DNA of 64,000 nucleotides from Cytobacillus oceanisediminis (GCF_003182355.1 NZ_QGTW01000003.1:124001-188000); one strand, 5' to 3'; positions 16,352 to 25,813 are shown, numbered from the stretch's first letter. Numbers and translations: made by a program. Notes: generated from the letters alone by a model not told the origin.

Positions 16352-18514
16352 TTAGGCCTTTTGCGGGAAAACAAATTTAATTCTGTTTTCTTGTCCATCC
16401 CATGATAATTTAGCAGAAAAGGTTTTATCTTTTCCTTTGCTTGTAAAGCCGTCCACTACCTCTGTCTCTCCGTCTTTTAAAAGCTGCTTAAGAATTTTTT
16501 GCGTAATGGACTTACCCATAATTTTTTTTGAAATGGTAAAACCGCATTTGGTCTTATTGTAGTTGGAGCATCCGTAAAAGCTGCCTTTATCAACAACTTT
16601 TCCATCGCATAGCTTGCATTGCCCCAAATTGACCGCTCTTTTTTGTTTGAACTTTCCTGGAATAAAGCCTTCTTTATCTTCTTCGGAGAATGTCCATTTT
16701 CCTGCATTATTAACTGAGGCATCAATAAGATGGGTAACCATTTTATTCGTTTGGTCCATGAACTGTTTTGGCGAAGCCGCTCCATCTGATATATCCTTAA
16801 GCCGCTTCTCCCATTTTGCTGTCATCTCCGGGGAAGCCAGTATTTCAGAGCCAATGGCTTCTATCAGGATTTTTGCTTTGGAATTTGCATAAACCAGGTT
16901 CTTTTTAATATCAATATATTTGCGGTCTTTAAGCATTGTAATAATTCCGGCCCTTGTGGCTTCTGTACCAAGGCCTTCCGTTTTCATCAATACTTTTTCA
17001 AGTTCTTTATCTTCGATTTGCTTTCCAGCTGTTTTCATAAGTGTAATCAGCTGTCCCTCTGTATAGCGCTTTGGCGGCTGTGTTTTGCTTTCCTTAACAT
17101 CAGACTTAACCACAGTACCCTTATCGCCTGCCTGCAATAAAGGCAGAACAGGTTCATTTTCCTTCTCCTGCTGCGGAATCACTTTTCTCCAGCCTTCTTC
17201 CAGCTGTACTTTTCCTTTTGATAAAAATAAAGCTCTGCCACCAACGAGAGTTTTAATGGTTGTATATTCCGTTACAGCTTTGCCATAATGGGCAGCAATT
17301 AAGCTCCTTGTAATAAGGTCATAAAGAATTTTTTCATCCGATGATAATTTTTGCAGGTCAGGTACTTGCTCGGTCGGAATGATTGCATAGTGGTCAGTAA
17401 CCTTTTTATCATTTACATACCGTTTATTTTGCAGAATCGAGCTAACAGGCAGAGGAAAAAATTCCTTGTACTCTTCCTTCGCTTCCATTTTCCTGAGGAT
17501 TTCTGGGAACATTTCCGCTTCACCCTCTGTCACATGCCTTGAATCGGATCGCGGATAGGATACAATACCTTTTTGATATAGCTTCTGCAAGACGTCAAGC
17601 GTCTTTTTTGGGGGGAATTTAAATCGGCGGTTTGCTTCAGCCTGCAATGCAGATAAGTTATAAAGCATCGGCGGCAGGAACTCTTTCTTTTCTGCTTGAA
17701 CCTCATCTACTTGAGCATCTTTATTCTGGCAAAAAGCCGCAATTTTTTCGGCGAGCTCCTTTGTTTTAATTCTTGTTTCGCCATCGTTTTCCCACTTGCC
17801 CGTATATTTTTTTCCGTCCATATTAAATTGGGCTGTAACCTCCCAAAATGGTTCGGATACAAAATTTTGAATCTCATTTTCTCTTTTTACAATTAAGGCA
17901 AGTGTTGGAGTCTGAACCCTTCCTACTGAAAAAACATCTGAAAAGCCCTGCTGCTGAAGAAGCAGGCTATACAGGCGCGATGCATTCATTCCAACGACCC
18001 AGTCAGCACACGCTCTCGTATAGGCTTCATAATAGAGATTACGCGTATCGCCTTCATCAAGGAGAGCAAGGAATCCTTCTCTGATTGCTTTAGGCGTTAA
18101 TGAAGAGATCCACAGCCTTTTCATTGGCACTCTCGACCCTGTTAGCCTTAGGATATTCCGGATGATAAGCTCACCCTCACGTCCTGCATCACCCGCATGG
18201 ATGACTTCTGTCAGACTTGGATTCGAAAGAAGCTGTTTTATAATATTAAATTGCTTTGATTTATCTTTTGTGACTTCGTATTGGAACTGCTCAGGGATTA
18301 TGGGCAAGGCGTTAAGCGACCATTTTTTCCATTCCCTATCATATTTTTCAGGAGCAGAAAGCTGGCATAGGTGCCCTACCGCCCAGGTTACATATGCTCC
18401 TTGGGGAAATATATCATTTGGGAAGATTTCAATATATCCCTGATGTTTCTTCATCTTAAAAATAGAAGCCAGCGTTAATCCCTGGTCGGGTTTCTCCGCA
18501 ATAATCAGTTTCAT
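16352..18514 (-). CDS. topB: DNA topoisomerase III (type IA)
   Basis: It relaxes and decatenates DNA through a transient 5'-phosphotyrosine. The 720 residues carry the TOPRIM domain (AEKPDQG at 6-12 and HAGDAGREGELI at 107-118), the catalytic tyrosine Tyr320 in GIVSYPRSDSRH, and FSVGRVQTPTLALIVKRE. A C-terminal four-Cys zinc motif (CKLCDGK...YGC...KCGF near 640) follows. Length fits B. subtilis TopB (about 727). The start ATG 18514 follows AGGGAGC. It appears monocistronic. Plasmid or ICE-borne TopB relatives exist, but nothing else mobile is near. Confidence 0.95.
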   Translation of the reverse strand: MKLIIAEKPDQGLTLASIFKMKKHQGYIEIFPNDIFPQGAYVTWAVGHLCQLSAPEKYDREWKKWSLNALPIIPEQFQYEVTKDKSKQFNIIKQLLSNPSLTEVIHAGDAGREGELIIRNILRLTGSRVPMKRLWISSLTPKAIREGFLALLDEGDTRNLYYEAYTRACADWVVGMNASRLYSLLLQQQGFSDVFSVGRVQTPTLALIVKRENEIQNFVSEPFWEVTAQFNMDGKKYTGKWENDGETRIKTKELAEKIAAFCQNKDAQVDEVQAEKKEFLPPMLYNLSALQAEANRRFKFPPKKTLDVLQKLYQKGIVSYPRSDSRHVTEGEAEMFPEILRKMEAKEEYKEFFPLPVSSILQNKRYVNDKKVTDHYAIIPTEQVPDLQKLSSDEKILYDLITRSLIAAHYGKAVTEYTTIKTLVGGRALFLSKGKVQLEEGWRKVIPQQEKENEPVLPLLQAGDKGTVVKSDVKESKTQPPKRYTEGQLITLMKTAGKQIEDKELEKVLMKTEGLGTEATRAGIITMLKDRKYIDIKKNLVYANSKAKILIEAIGSEILASPEMTAKWEKRLKDISDGAASPKQFMDQTNKMVTHLIDASVNNAGKWTFSEEDKEGFIPGKFKQKRAVNLGQCKLCDGKVVDKGSFYGCSNYNKTKCGFTISKKIMGKSITQKILKQLLKDGETEVVDGFTSKGKDKTFSAKLSWDGQENRIKFVFPQKA

Positions 18515-18620
18515 AATTTAGCTCCCTTGCGTAATAAAACAAAATATAGATTTCTATTTTAATATTAACCTAAAAATTTGGCAAAGAGAGCAAAAATACT
18601 TTTACTGGGGAAAATTTTTT

Positions 18621-18655
18621 CAAAACAAAAGAAGAACCCCCTAAAGGGATTCTCC
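18621..18655 (-). terminator. Terminator of the pullulanase gene
   Basis: On the minus strand GAATCCC, loop TTTA and GGGGGTTC are followed by TTCTTTTGTTTTG, just after the pullulanase stop. Confidence 0.7.
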
Positions 18656-18665
18656 TTATCGCCGC

Positions 18666-21584
18666 TTATCTTTTCAGTACAAAGCTTGTTAAAGCTGGAA
18701 CTTCGATGGTTTTTGAGCGGTACACTTTAAGTGTCTTTACACCTGCCTGATTGCCATCTGCGAGCAAATGCCATGGGCCATTGCCATGGAGCGTGATTTC
18801 CACAGACTCTTGATTGCCGTTATGGACAACAACAATCTCTTTGGCTTTATCGTTGAATGCTGCTGCTTCCAGGCTGTACGCTACTGTATTTTCCGGAGCG
18901 TCCAGAAACTTAAGGTGTGACTGAATATCTTCTGCTGTTGTCATTCTAAATGATTTGTAATACTTGCGAAGAGTAACCAGCCCTTTGAAATAGCCCACTT
19001 CTTTGCTAAAATCAGCCCGGCGGCCCCAGTCAAGCTGGTTGATACTATCAGGCGACTTGTAGCTGTTATGATCTCCATATTTTGTCCGCATAAATTCCTG
19101 CCCTGCATGGACAAAGCTAACGCCCTGGGATGTCAAAATAATGGAGGAAGCCAATTTATGCATTTTCTTTCTCTCTTCTTCTGTAGCATTTGGGTTGGTT
19201 AGTTCAAGCTTATCCCAAAGAGTGTGGTTGTCATGAGCCTCAACGTATGTGACTACTTGTTCAGGATCTTTATACGTGGCCATTGTTTCAGGATAATCCA
19301 TTCCCGCTGCGATTCCCTGCTGAACGAATTCCTCCATGCCTTCTTTGCCGTTTACAAAACCTTTATCAAGTTCATTAAATACACTGCCCTTTAAGCCATC
19401 GCGGATGCCATCATTGAAATGGCCGATGCCAGGCATATCCTCTGCATTTTTCTGATTGGCCTTCACCTCAGCTGAAAGAGGAGTGTTTAAATCCCATCCC
19501 TCTCCAATGATGATAATAGAAGGATCAATCTCATCCAATGCATCCCTGACTGCATTCATTGTTTTACTATCATGGATCCCCATCAAATCAAAGCGGAATC
19601 CATCCAAATTATATTCCTTTGCCCAATAAATGACAGAGTCAACAATAAACTTTTGAACCATTTTTCTTTCAGAAGCAGTATCATTGCCTACGCCTGTGCC
19701 ATTTGCCAGTGTTCCATCTTCGTTGTATCGGAAGTAATAGCCAGGAACCAGCTTGTGGAAGCTTGACTCATTTACAGCAAATACATGGTTGTAAACCACA
19801 TCCATTACAACACGCAGCTGATGATTATGCAGCTCCTGGACCATCGTCTTAAGTTCCTTAATTCGAGCAGCAGGATTGTATGGATCAGTAGAATAGGAAC
19901 CTTCCGGAACATTATAGTTTTTCGGATCATATCCCCAGTTAAATTGAGGTTCATCGAGCTTCGTTTCATCTACTGTACGATAATCATAGATTGGCAGGAA
20001 TTGAACATGTGTTACACCTAGATCCTTAATATGATTTAAGCCCGTCTTCACACCATCAGAATTTACGGTATTTTTCTCTGCTGCTCCAAGGAATTTCCCT
20101 TTATTGTGGATGCCGCTGTCTTTATGAATCGATAAATCCCTGACATGGACTTCATAAATAATAGAATCCTCAGGATTTGTTAATTTAGGCTTGCGGCTGT
20201 TCCAGTTGTCCGGGTCTGTTGAATCTAAATCCATAACAACTCCCCTGTCGCCATTCACCGTAACTGAACGGACATATGGATCTGTCGCTTCCGTCCATTC
20301 TCCGCCGATCTTAACTTTATAATTGTAAATCAACCCATTCTGATCTCCAGCCATAACTGTTGACCATGTGCCTTTTTCCCCTTTTTCCAGAGGCAGTTCT
20401 TCACCGGTTTGGTCATCCCAGCTATCATACATAACTAATACTGCTTCACTGGCAGTAGGAGCCCAAAGCCTGAAGGAAGTCTTTTCCTTGGAATACTGAT
20501 TTCCCAGTTCGCCATCATAATAGAACGCTTCATCAAATTCAGCTGACCTTACAACCTTGCCAATCGTAACGTCAGCTTCTCCAAATGAATTCATGAAAAC
20601 ACGATAGGGGAGGTTGAAATCCAGTTTATTTTCGGTTATCACTTTTACCTTATTAGTGAATTCTTTATCTTCATTTCCATCAAAAGGAACAACTTCTTTA
20701 ATAACTGCGTTCTCGATTTTTAATTGTGAATCCCATTTTCTCCACTCGAAAGGAAAATTGGTTTCCAGTGTTATTTGGTTAAAGCCATCCATTGCGGCAT
20801 CTAAAATTCTTGGGTTCGTATCAATATAGGCAGGATTATAGTAAATCCTTTCTGTGCCTTGTACAATCCAGATTTCAGCGTTCCCCTCTTCATCAAACTT
20901 TGTAATGTAACGGTCACCGAATTCCTTCATGGCCCAATCATTTCCGTCTGCACTTTTCCTTACAATAAATCCAGCCTTCGTCATTCCTTCTGGTTTCTCC
21001 AGTTCAAATTCAGCAACTTTTCCAAAAGCATCCTCAGATGTAAAGTCTACTCTCTTACCCTCTCCATCATATGGCCATGTCCATAAATTCCAGCCTTCAT
21101 AATTCCCATCATAGCGGAAATAATGAAGCTTCACTTTTACCTTTTCAAAAGATGGAAAGTTACGGTATTCGCCGTCTGGAGGTGATGTATATGTATTTTC
21201 GTCGCCTCCTTTTACCCAGACTTCGTTATTGCCGCTTTGGACGTCAATGAATCGGTCTCCTCCATCTTTTTCCCAGCTATCTGTACGAACGATAAATCCG
21301 ACCTCATTGTAGCTCCCTTGCAGGTCAACTTCGGCTACTAGCCCAAACTCATCTTCTCCCGTAAATTCAAAAGCCTGTCCGTCACCGTCTTTTGGCCATA
21401 TCCATAAATTCCAGTCCTTCGTATCTCCTTCGGCAGGCTGATAATGAATAGTAATACTAGTTACGGGACCGCTTGCTGTTGTGCTTTCTGCCGATGCAAA
21501 CGTTTGCATAAATGTGGATAAAAAATTGGATGTGACCATAATGATTGCTATGGCCATGAACATAAACTGTTTAAGTCCTTTCAC
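18666..21584 (-). CDS. pulA: Secreted type I pullulanase (GH13)
   Basis: It hydrolyses alpha-1,6 branches of pullulan, starch and glycogen outside the cell. The 972 residues start with a signal peptide (hydrophobic 6-30, FASA cleavage near 32). Two CBM41-like starch-binding modules follow (WNLWIWPKDGDG near 58 and WNLWTWPYDGEG near 165), then a CBM48-type region (SFRLWAPTASEAVLVMYD) and the GH13 barrel. The barrel has the pullulanase motif NWGYDPKNYNVPEGSY, region I DVVYNHVF, region II GFRFDLMGIHD (nucleophile Asp), region III IIIGEGWDL (acid/base Glu) and region IV VEAHDNHTLWD. Start is GTG 21584 behind GAGGAGGGG. A cre site upstream implies CcpA repression by glucose. Confidence 0.95.
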   Translation of the reverse strand: MKGLKQFMFMAIAIIMVTSNFLSTFMQTFASAESTTASGPVTSITIHYQPAEGDTKDWNLWIWPKDGDGQAFEFTGEDEFGLVAEVDLQGSYNEVGFIVRTDSWEKDGGDRFIDVQSGNNEVWVKGGDENTYTSPPDGEYRNFPSFEKVKVKLHYFRYDGNYEGWNLWTWPYDGEGKRVDFTSEDAFGKVAEFELEKPEGMTKAGFIVRKSADGNDWAMKEFGDRYITKFDEEGNAEIWIVQGTERIYYNPAYIDTNPRILDAAMDGFNQITLETNFPFEWRKWDSQLKIENAVIKEVVPFDGNEDKEFTNKVKVITENKLDFNLPYRVFMNSFGEADVTIGKVVRSAEFDEAFYYDGELGNQYSKEKTSFRLWAPTASEAVLVMYDSWDDQTGEELPLEKGEKGTWSTVMAGDQNGLIYNYKVKIGGEWTEATDPYVRSVTVNGDRGVVMDLDSTDPDNWNSRKPKLTNPEDSIIYEVHVRDLSIHKDSGIHNKGKFLGAAEKNTVNSDGVKTGLNHIKDLGVTHVQFLPIYDYRTVDETKLDEPQFNWGYDPKNYNVPEGSYSTDPYNPAARIKELKTMVQELHNHQLRVVMDVVYNHVFAVNESSFHKLVPGYYFRYNEDGTLANGTGVGNDTASERKMVQKFIVDSVIYWAKEYNLDGFRFDLMGIHDSKTMNAVRDALDEIDPSIIIIGEGWDLNTPLSAEVKANQKNAEDMPGIGHFNDGIRDGLKGSVFNELDKGFVNGKEGMEEFVQQGIAAGMDYPETMATYKDPEQVVTYVEAHDNHTLWDKLELTNPNATEEERKKMHKLASSIILTSQGVSFVHAGQEFMRTKYGDHNSYKSPDSINQLDWGRRADFSKEVGYFKGLVTLRKYYKSFRMTTAEDIQSHLKFLDAPENTVAYSLEAAAFNDKAKEIVVVHNGNQESVEITLHGNGPWHLLADGNQAGVKTLKVYRSKTIEVPALTSFVLKR

Positions 21585-21639
21585 TTTGCCCCTCCTCTTT
21601 TATTTTAATAGATTCCTTCAAACTTATTTTAAACCATTA

Positions 21640-21655
21640 AGGAAAGCGTTTGCAT
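21640..21655 (-). promoter_or_regulatory. Catabolite-responsive element (cre) upstream of pulA
   Basis: ATGCAAACGCTTTCCT on the gene strand matches WTGNAANCGNWWNCAW at all but one position. It lies 56-71 bases before the start codon, close to plausible TAAAAT -10 elements, consistent with CcpA repression. Confidence 0.75.
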
Positions 21656-21702
21656 AAGGCGAAAGACTCAGGGCTTTGGCTTTTTTGCAATGGAGGGCCC
21701 AA

Positions 21703-21724
21703 TAAAAAATCGGCTTTCGCCGAT
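21703..21724 (-). terminator. Terminator after the 96-aa hypothetical gene
   Basis: Minus strand ATCGGC, tetraloop GAAA, GCCGAT then TTTTTATT. Confidence 0.75.
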
Positions 21725-22014
21725 CAGTTTTTCTTGTACGGTTTTATTGTAAGGTTCTTCTGGATGTACCATTTATTTTCTGTGACAATGTTGGAGACAG
21801 TTAAAATCATCGACGGGATTTTTTCAACATTAAATACGATGATGCCTAATAGGTCATTCATAATGATAAATGAATCTCCATGCGAAAAAAAAGGGAGCTC
21901 GCTGCCAAGCTGAAGGATTGAACTGATTATGGCCTGCTTTTCTTCCGCTTCAATTTGGATATTGGGTGAAAACCTCAAAATCCAATCCTGATTCTCAATG
22001 GAAAACCGGTACAT
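21724..22014 (-). CDS. Hypothetical protein (96 aa)
   Basis: I do not recognise the family. It is soluble and reads MYRFSIENQDWILRFSPNIQ at the start with a hydrophobic centre (FIIMNDLLGIIVFNVEKIP). The start ATG 22014 has AAAGGGTGAGG upstream, and a good terminator overlaps the stop. It lies alone between pulA and the cspD leader, both pointing away or apart, so it is probably monocistronic. Codon use is like its neighbours. Confidence 0.65.
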   Translation of the reverse strand: MYRFSIENQDWILRFSPNIQIEAEEKQAIISSILQLGSELPFFSHGDSFIIMNDLLGIIVFNVEKIPSMILTVSNIVTENKWYIQKNLTIKPYKKN

Positions 22015-22178
22015 TTCCTCACCCTTTAAGAAACAATATAATTAATAATAAATATGAAAAAAACAATTAAATATGATATCAAAAACACTGATAAAATATT
22101 GAAAATCTTAAAATTGAGCACAGATTTTTAAATATTTAAAATATTTTATTGTTTTTTGTAAAAATACGCTTGTATTCC

Positions 22179-22207
22179 TTGACGGAAAGTGCCCATTCGT
22201 GTATATT
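22179..22207 (+). promoter_or_regulatory. cspD promoter and long leader
   Basis: TTGACG, 17-base spacer and TATATT predict a start near 22214 and an untranslated leader of about 119 bases before the cspD ATG. A TATAAT overlaps at 22207 and is an alternative -10. Long leaders are typical of cold-shock genes, where they control mRNA folding and stability. The AT-rich stretch 22015-22175 holds nothing else recognisable. Confidence 0.65.
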
Positions 22208-22332
22208 ATAATCATCATTTAACAGAATATATTTCCGTTATTTCAAAAAATATCTGCTCTATATTTTGTTAGATGGTAATATTCATCTAAGGCACCTGAA
22301 GTGTCTTGAAAGGCTTAGGAGGAAAATTAAAC

Positions 22333-22533
22333 ATGCAAAACGGTAAAGTAAAATGGTTCAATAACGAAAAAGGTTTCGGCTTCATCGAAGTTGAAGGCGG
22401 AGACGATGTATTTGTACACTTCACTGCTATCCAAGGCGAAGGTTTCAAATCTTTAGAAGAAGGCCAAGAAGTTTCTTTTGAAATCGTTGAAGGAAACCGC
22501 GGACCTCAAGCTGCAAACGTTGTAAAACTATAA
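22333..22533 (+). CDS. cspD: Cold shock protein CspD
   Basis: A 66-residue single-domain RNA chaperone with RNP1 (KGFGFIEV, 13-20) and RNP2 (VFVHF, 26-30). It differs from B. subtilis CspD, as I recall that sequence, at only a few positions. I chose ATG 22333, nine codons inside the longest frame, because TAGGAGG lies ten bases upstream and the protein then has the exact family length. It is monocistronic with its own promoter and terminator. Confidence 0.96.
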   Translation: MQNGKVKWFNNEKGFGFIEVEGGDDVFVHFTAIQGEGFKSLEEGQEVSFEIVEGNRGPQAANVVKL

Positions 22534-22551
22534 TTCAAATATAACAATAAT

Positions 22552-22577
22552 AAGGCTGGCATCTGCCAGCCTTTTAT
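22552..22577 (+). terminator. cspD terminator
   Basis: AAGGCTGGCA and TGCCAGCCTT form a perfect 10-bp stem followed by TTATTTTG. Confidence 0.85.
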
Positions 22578-22600
22578 TTTGTCCGCAAACCGCCCAGAAG

Positions 22601-22786
22601 TCAGCTCAGCTTGCTTCCAATCAATTTAATTTTTTCACCAACCGTGCATTCAGTTATGCAAAATCGATGGGCATATCTGCGTCCTTTTTCCTCTTTGTGG
22701 TGTTTATGAAGAAAACAGCCTTTGCAATAGTTGGCCATCAGTTCCTCCACTTCATTGAATATTTCCTTTCTGCTCAAATTTTTCAC
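22601..22786 (-). CDS. ypeQ: Small zinc-finger protein, YpeQ-like
   Basis: A 61-residue protein with Cys and His pairs (YCKGCFLHKHHKEEKG and HRFCITECTVG) that could hold one zinc. B. subtilis YpeQ has the same size and sits next to ypeP, as here. Function unknown. It starts 17 bases after the end of ypeP, in the same direction, so both are probably one operon. It faces cspD across the cspD terminator. Confidence 0.8.
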   Translation of the reverse strand: MKNLSRKEIFNEVEELMANYCKGCFLHKHHKEEKGRRYAHRFCITECTVGEKIKLIGSKLS

Positions 22787-22803
22787 GCCTTCCTTGTTTC
22801 CAT

Positions 22804-23460
22804 TTATATGATCTGCATTCTGCTATTAATGAATTTCCCTTCAAGAGCCTGGCCAGCCAACTTATCCGCTTCTTTGTTCCCGTTACGCGGAATTGGTGTA
22901 TATCTTGGAAGAATTCCAAGCTTTTTAATCTTTTCTTCAATCCGGTCAAGCCAGCGATTAAGGTTTTCTTCATAACATGGCCAATCACCTTCAAGCTGTT
23001 TCAGGACGACCTGGGAATCTCCCTTGAACTCACAGGTCATATGATGAACACCCATCTCCTCAAGAAGGTTTACTGTAAAATAAATGGCAGCATACTCTGC
23101 TTCATTATTATTATCCATTTCATCAAAAAGCTCATTTGCCCGTATACGGTATTTCTTTTTGCCCTGTTTAAAGTAAATCACTGCCCCAAGTCCTGCCTGG
23201 TTTGTTTCTTTATTGAACCCGCCATCAAAAAATACGGTAATATCATGCGGATCCTCTTCTACTTCCGTTAAAAGCTTCCTCATTTCCTTGGTACTCCATG
23301 ATGTGCCAATTTCATCATAGTAGATAACTTCTTTTCCCTTGCCGGACCTTTCTATATCCTCTCCTACTTGCAAAGCCGTTTCCCCGTCAATCCAGTCTGA
23401 AGTAAAATGAACATCTTCATTCCCTTTTAGTTTATATTTCCATTCCACTTTATATTTCAT
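22804..23460 (-). CDS. ypeP: RNase H-like (reverse-transcriptase-like) domain protein, YpeP
   Basis: The protein has 218 residues. About the first 70 are a variable N-terminal part; the rest is an RNase H fold with the carboxylate set FFDGGFN, NNEAEYAAIY, FKGDSQVV and NGNKEADKLAG, so all four catalytic acids are present. It could cleave RNA in RNA-DNA hybrids, but YpeP-type activity is not well established. It is followed at once by the YpeQ zinc-finger gene. A second RNase H-like gene (ypdQ) lies 1 kb away in the opposite direction, as in B. subtilis. Confidence 0.85.
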   Translation of the reverse strand: MKYKVEWKYKLKGNEDVHFTSDWIDGETALQVGEDIERSGKGKEVIYYDEIGTSWSTKEMRKLLTEVEEDPHDITVFFDGGFNKETNQAGLGAVIYFKQGKKKYRIRANELFDEMDNNNEAEYAAIYFTVNLLEEMGVHHMTCEFKGDSQVVLKQLEGDWPCYEENLNRWLDRIEEKIKKLGILPRYTPIPRNGNKEADKLAGQALEGKFINSRMQII

Positions 23461-23601
23461 TTATTTTCAGCCTTTCTATACTTTTTTAGCTGGTCACCTT
23501 TTTAGAACGGTTCGCAATAGTTGAATTTCTGATTCTTTTCTCATTCTAGTACTAACTGAGTATATTTCAAGGTATAATGGTCAATGACAATCAAATAGAC
23601 C

Positions 23602-23640
23602 CTGCGGTTCGGAAACTCCCGCATTATCAAAACTAGGAGG
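23602..23640 (+). promoter_or_regulatory. PreQ1-I riboswitch
   Basis: CTGCGGTTCGGAAACTCCCG, then CATTATCAAAACTAGGAGG, has the class I preQ1 layout. P1 is TGCGG/CCGCA, loop 1 starts TTC, and an A-rich tail (TTATCAAAACTA) runs straight into the Shine-Dalgarno GGAGG. It closely parallels the Thermoanaerobacter aptamer (TTAACAAAACAAGG tail). Ligand binding should occlude translation of the transporter. A TATAAT at 23573 is a plausible -10. Confidence 0.9.
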
Positions 23641-23646
23641 TATACG

Positions 23647-24321
23647 ATGTTTAATGAATGGTTTGGATTGCTCTTTGCCCTTATCAATTTTATATTAGTT
23701 CTAGCCATGTACCGCCTTTTTGGAAAAACCGGCTTGTTCGTATGGATTGGCTTTTCCACTGTAATGGCCAATCTTCAAGTAGTTAAAACAGTTGAAATGT
23801 TTGGCCTGACTGCAACCCTGGGGAACGCCATGTACGGAACCGCCTTTCTTGTTACGGATATACTGAATGAAAAGTACGGGAAAGACGAAGCAAAAAAAGC
23901 AGTTTAGCTTGGTTTCTATACACTTTTGGCAATGACCCTCATCATGCAGATGGTACTATTGTTTAAACCGCATGAAACGGATTTTGCCCAGGAAGCTCTT
24001 AGCACCATTTTTTCCATCCTGCCGCGGATCGCTGCAGGAAGCCTGGCTGCCTATTTAGTCAGCCAATTGACCGATGTTTATATCTTTACCTATTTGAAAA
24101 AGAAATTTCCAAAAGAAAACCAATTCTGGATTAGGAATAATGACAGCACTATGATAAGCCAATTATTAGATACGCTGATTTTTACCAGCATTGCTTTCCT
24201 TGGCGTATTTCCAATGGAGGATTGGATTCAAATATTCTTCACGACGTATGTCCTTAAATTTTTAATAGCTATACTTGATACCCCATTTGGATATATGGCC
24301 AAACGGTTTCCGGTAAAATAA
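23647..24321 (+). pseudogene. ypdP: Queuosine precursor transporter (YpdP/QueT-like, VUT family) interrupted by in-frame TAG
   Basis: The reading frame codes for a polytopic membrane protein of about 224 residues. Codon 87 (23905-23907) is TAG, with GCA GTT before it and CTT GGT TTC after it, and the same frame continues intact to 24321. Both halves look like the VUT/YhhQ-type preQ0/preQ1 transporter (MYGTAFLVTDILNEKYGK in the first, DTPFGYMAKRF at the end). The family usually has Trp at this point, as I recall, so a single TGG to TAG change would explain it. Restart at TTG 23926 or ATG 23932 has no visible ribosome binding site. Either the transporter is lost, the base call is wrong, or the stop is read through. 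The intact riboswitch upstream argues for recent damage. Confidence 0.8.
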
Positions 24322-24472
24322 GCCCAAATGATTGAAGGATGCCAAAATGGTATCCTTTTTCTGCTATATAAAGGATTTTTATGATAAACTACATTTAGTT
24401 TACCCTATTGCAGTATTAAATAAAGTGAAACTCACTCCTTGCAATACCAGTTGAATAACAGGAGGCAGAGCA

Positions 24473-24859
24473 ATGATTGAAGTATATATTGATGGTGCGA
24501 GTGCCGGCAACCCTGGACCAAGCGGTGCAGGAATTTTTATAAAAAATAATGGAGAAGTTGAGCGCTACTCGATTCCTTTAGGCGAAATGGAGAATCATGA
24601 AGCAGAGTACCGTGCATTTTTAAAGGCCCTGGAAATATGTATTGAAAAGGGTTATAAAATTGTATCCTTCCGTACAGACTCACAGCTCGTCAATCGTGCA
24701 GTAGAAAAGGAATTTGTAAAAAATAAAAAATTTGCCCCCTTGCTTGAAGAAGCATTGAAGCTCACAAGGCAATTTGATTTATTCTTCATGAAATGGGTGC
24801 CTAGTTCGGAAAATAAAGCAGCTGATGAATTAGCCCGGGCAGCCATCCGCAACATTTAA
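24473..24859 (+). CDS. ypdQ: Ribonuclease HI family protein, YpdQ
   Basis: A 128-residue RNase HI-fold protein with Asp7 (YIDGASAG), Glu45 (NHEAEYRA), Asp69 (RTDSQLV) and Asp118 (SENKAADELAR), the complete catalytic set. It lacks the basic handle region of E. coli RNase HI. In B. subtilis YpdQ hybrid-cleaving activity was not clearly detected, so function stays open. The start ATG 24473 follows GGAGGCAGAG. The EamA gene starts 20 bases downstream in the same direction. Confidence 0.9.
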   Translation: MIEVYIDGASAGNPGPSGAGIFIKNNGEVERYSIPLGEMENHEAEYRAFLKALEICIEKGYKIVSFRTDSQLVNRAVEKEFVKNKKFAPLLEEALKLTRQFDLFFMKWVPSSENKAADELARAAIRNI

Positions 24860-24879
24860 ACGAAAGGGGAAGATAATTA

Positions 24880-25800
24880 ATGAACAGATCTACAATATTC
24901 GCGGATATAAGCCTCTTGCTCGTTGCGTTAGTTTGGGGATCTACCTTTGTACTCGTGCAAAATGCCATAGCATTTTTGGAACCATACTCCTTTAATGGTG
25001 TTCGCTTTTTCCTTGCAGCCGTTCTGCTCGGAGGATGGCTAGTTCTTTTCGAAAAAAAACAGCTGAAGCTTCTGGATAAGAATCTGCTGGCTTCAGGGGT
25101 CATTATGGGTCTTTTTTTATTTGTCGGCTATGCTTTCCAGACAGTGGGCCTGCTGCACACTACTTCATCTAAAGCTGGGTTCATTACCGGTTTAAGCGTA
25201 GTAATGGTTCCCGTATTTTCTTTCATGCTATTAAAAATCAAACCGGGAATTAATGCCGTTACAGGAGTCTCAATTGCAACTGTTGGACTATACCTGCTTA
25301 CAATGACAGATAAAGTCTCGCTGAATATTGGAGATGCGCTCGTATTCATATGTGCTGTTGGTTTTGCCCTTCACATTATTTTTACGGGAAAATACAGCAG
25401 CAAATATCCTGCCCTGCTGTTGACTGTCATCCAGGTAGCCACTGTTGCTCTGTTGTCGATGATTTTTGCACTTTTCACTGAGAATTGGCAGCAGGCATTC
25501 CAGCCTGAAATTTTGTTTCAATCTAATGTGCTGGGAGCTCTTATTGTGACATCTCTTTTTGCAACTGCCATTGCTTTCTTTGCCCAGACAACTTTTCAGA
25601 AATATACAACACCGACAAGGGTTGCCCTCATTTTTGCAATGGAACCCGTTTTTGCAGCAGCAACCGGATTTATATGGGCAAACGAAAGGTTATCTTATAG
25701 TGCAGTGATTGGCTGTCTCCTTATTTTTGCAGGCATGGTTTTTGCAGAAATCCCTGCCAAAAAAAATTTTTTTATATTGAAGAAAAAAGCGGCTTCCTGA
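24880..25800 (+). CDS. EamA/DMT family transporter
   Basis: The protein has 306 residues, ten predicted membrane segments and the duplicated EamA layout: LLLVALVWGSTFVLVQNAIA at the start of repeat 1 and GALIVTSLFATAIAFFAQTTFQKY...MEPVFAAATGF at the end of repeat 2. These proteins export amino acids, nucleotides or other metabolites; the substrate cannot be read from sequence. AAAGGGGAAG precedes ATG 24880. It follows ypdQ by 20 bases and ends at a strong shared terminator. Confidence 0.88.
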   Translation: MNRSTIFADISLLLVALVWGSTFVLVQNAIAFLEPYSFNGVRFFLAAVLLGGWLVLFEKKQLKLLDKNLLASGVIMGLFLFVGYAFQTVGLLHTTSSKAGFITGLSVVMVPVFSFMLLKIKPGINAVTGVSIATVGLYLLTMTDKVSLNIGDALVFICAVGFALHIIFTGKYSSKYPALLLTVIQVATVALLSMIFALFTENWQQAFQPEILFQSNVLGALIVTSLFATAIAFFAQTTFQKYTTPTRVALIFAMEPVFAAATGFIWANERLSYSAVIGCLLIFAGMVFAEIPAKKNFFILKKKAAS

Positions 25801-25813
25801 TTGGCAGCAAAGC

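Noticed and set aside
16352..18514. topB as part of an integrative element
   Set aside because: No relaxase, integrase, att repeat or conjugation gene is nearby; length and motifs fit chromosomal TopB.
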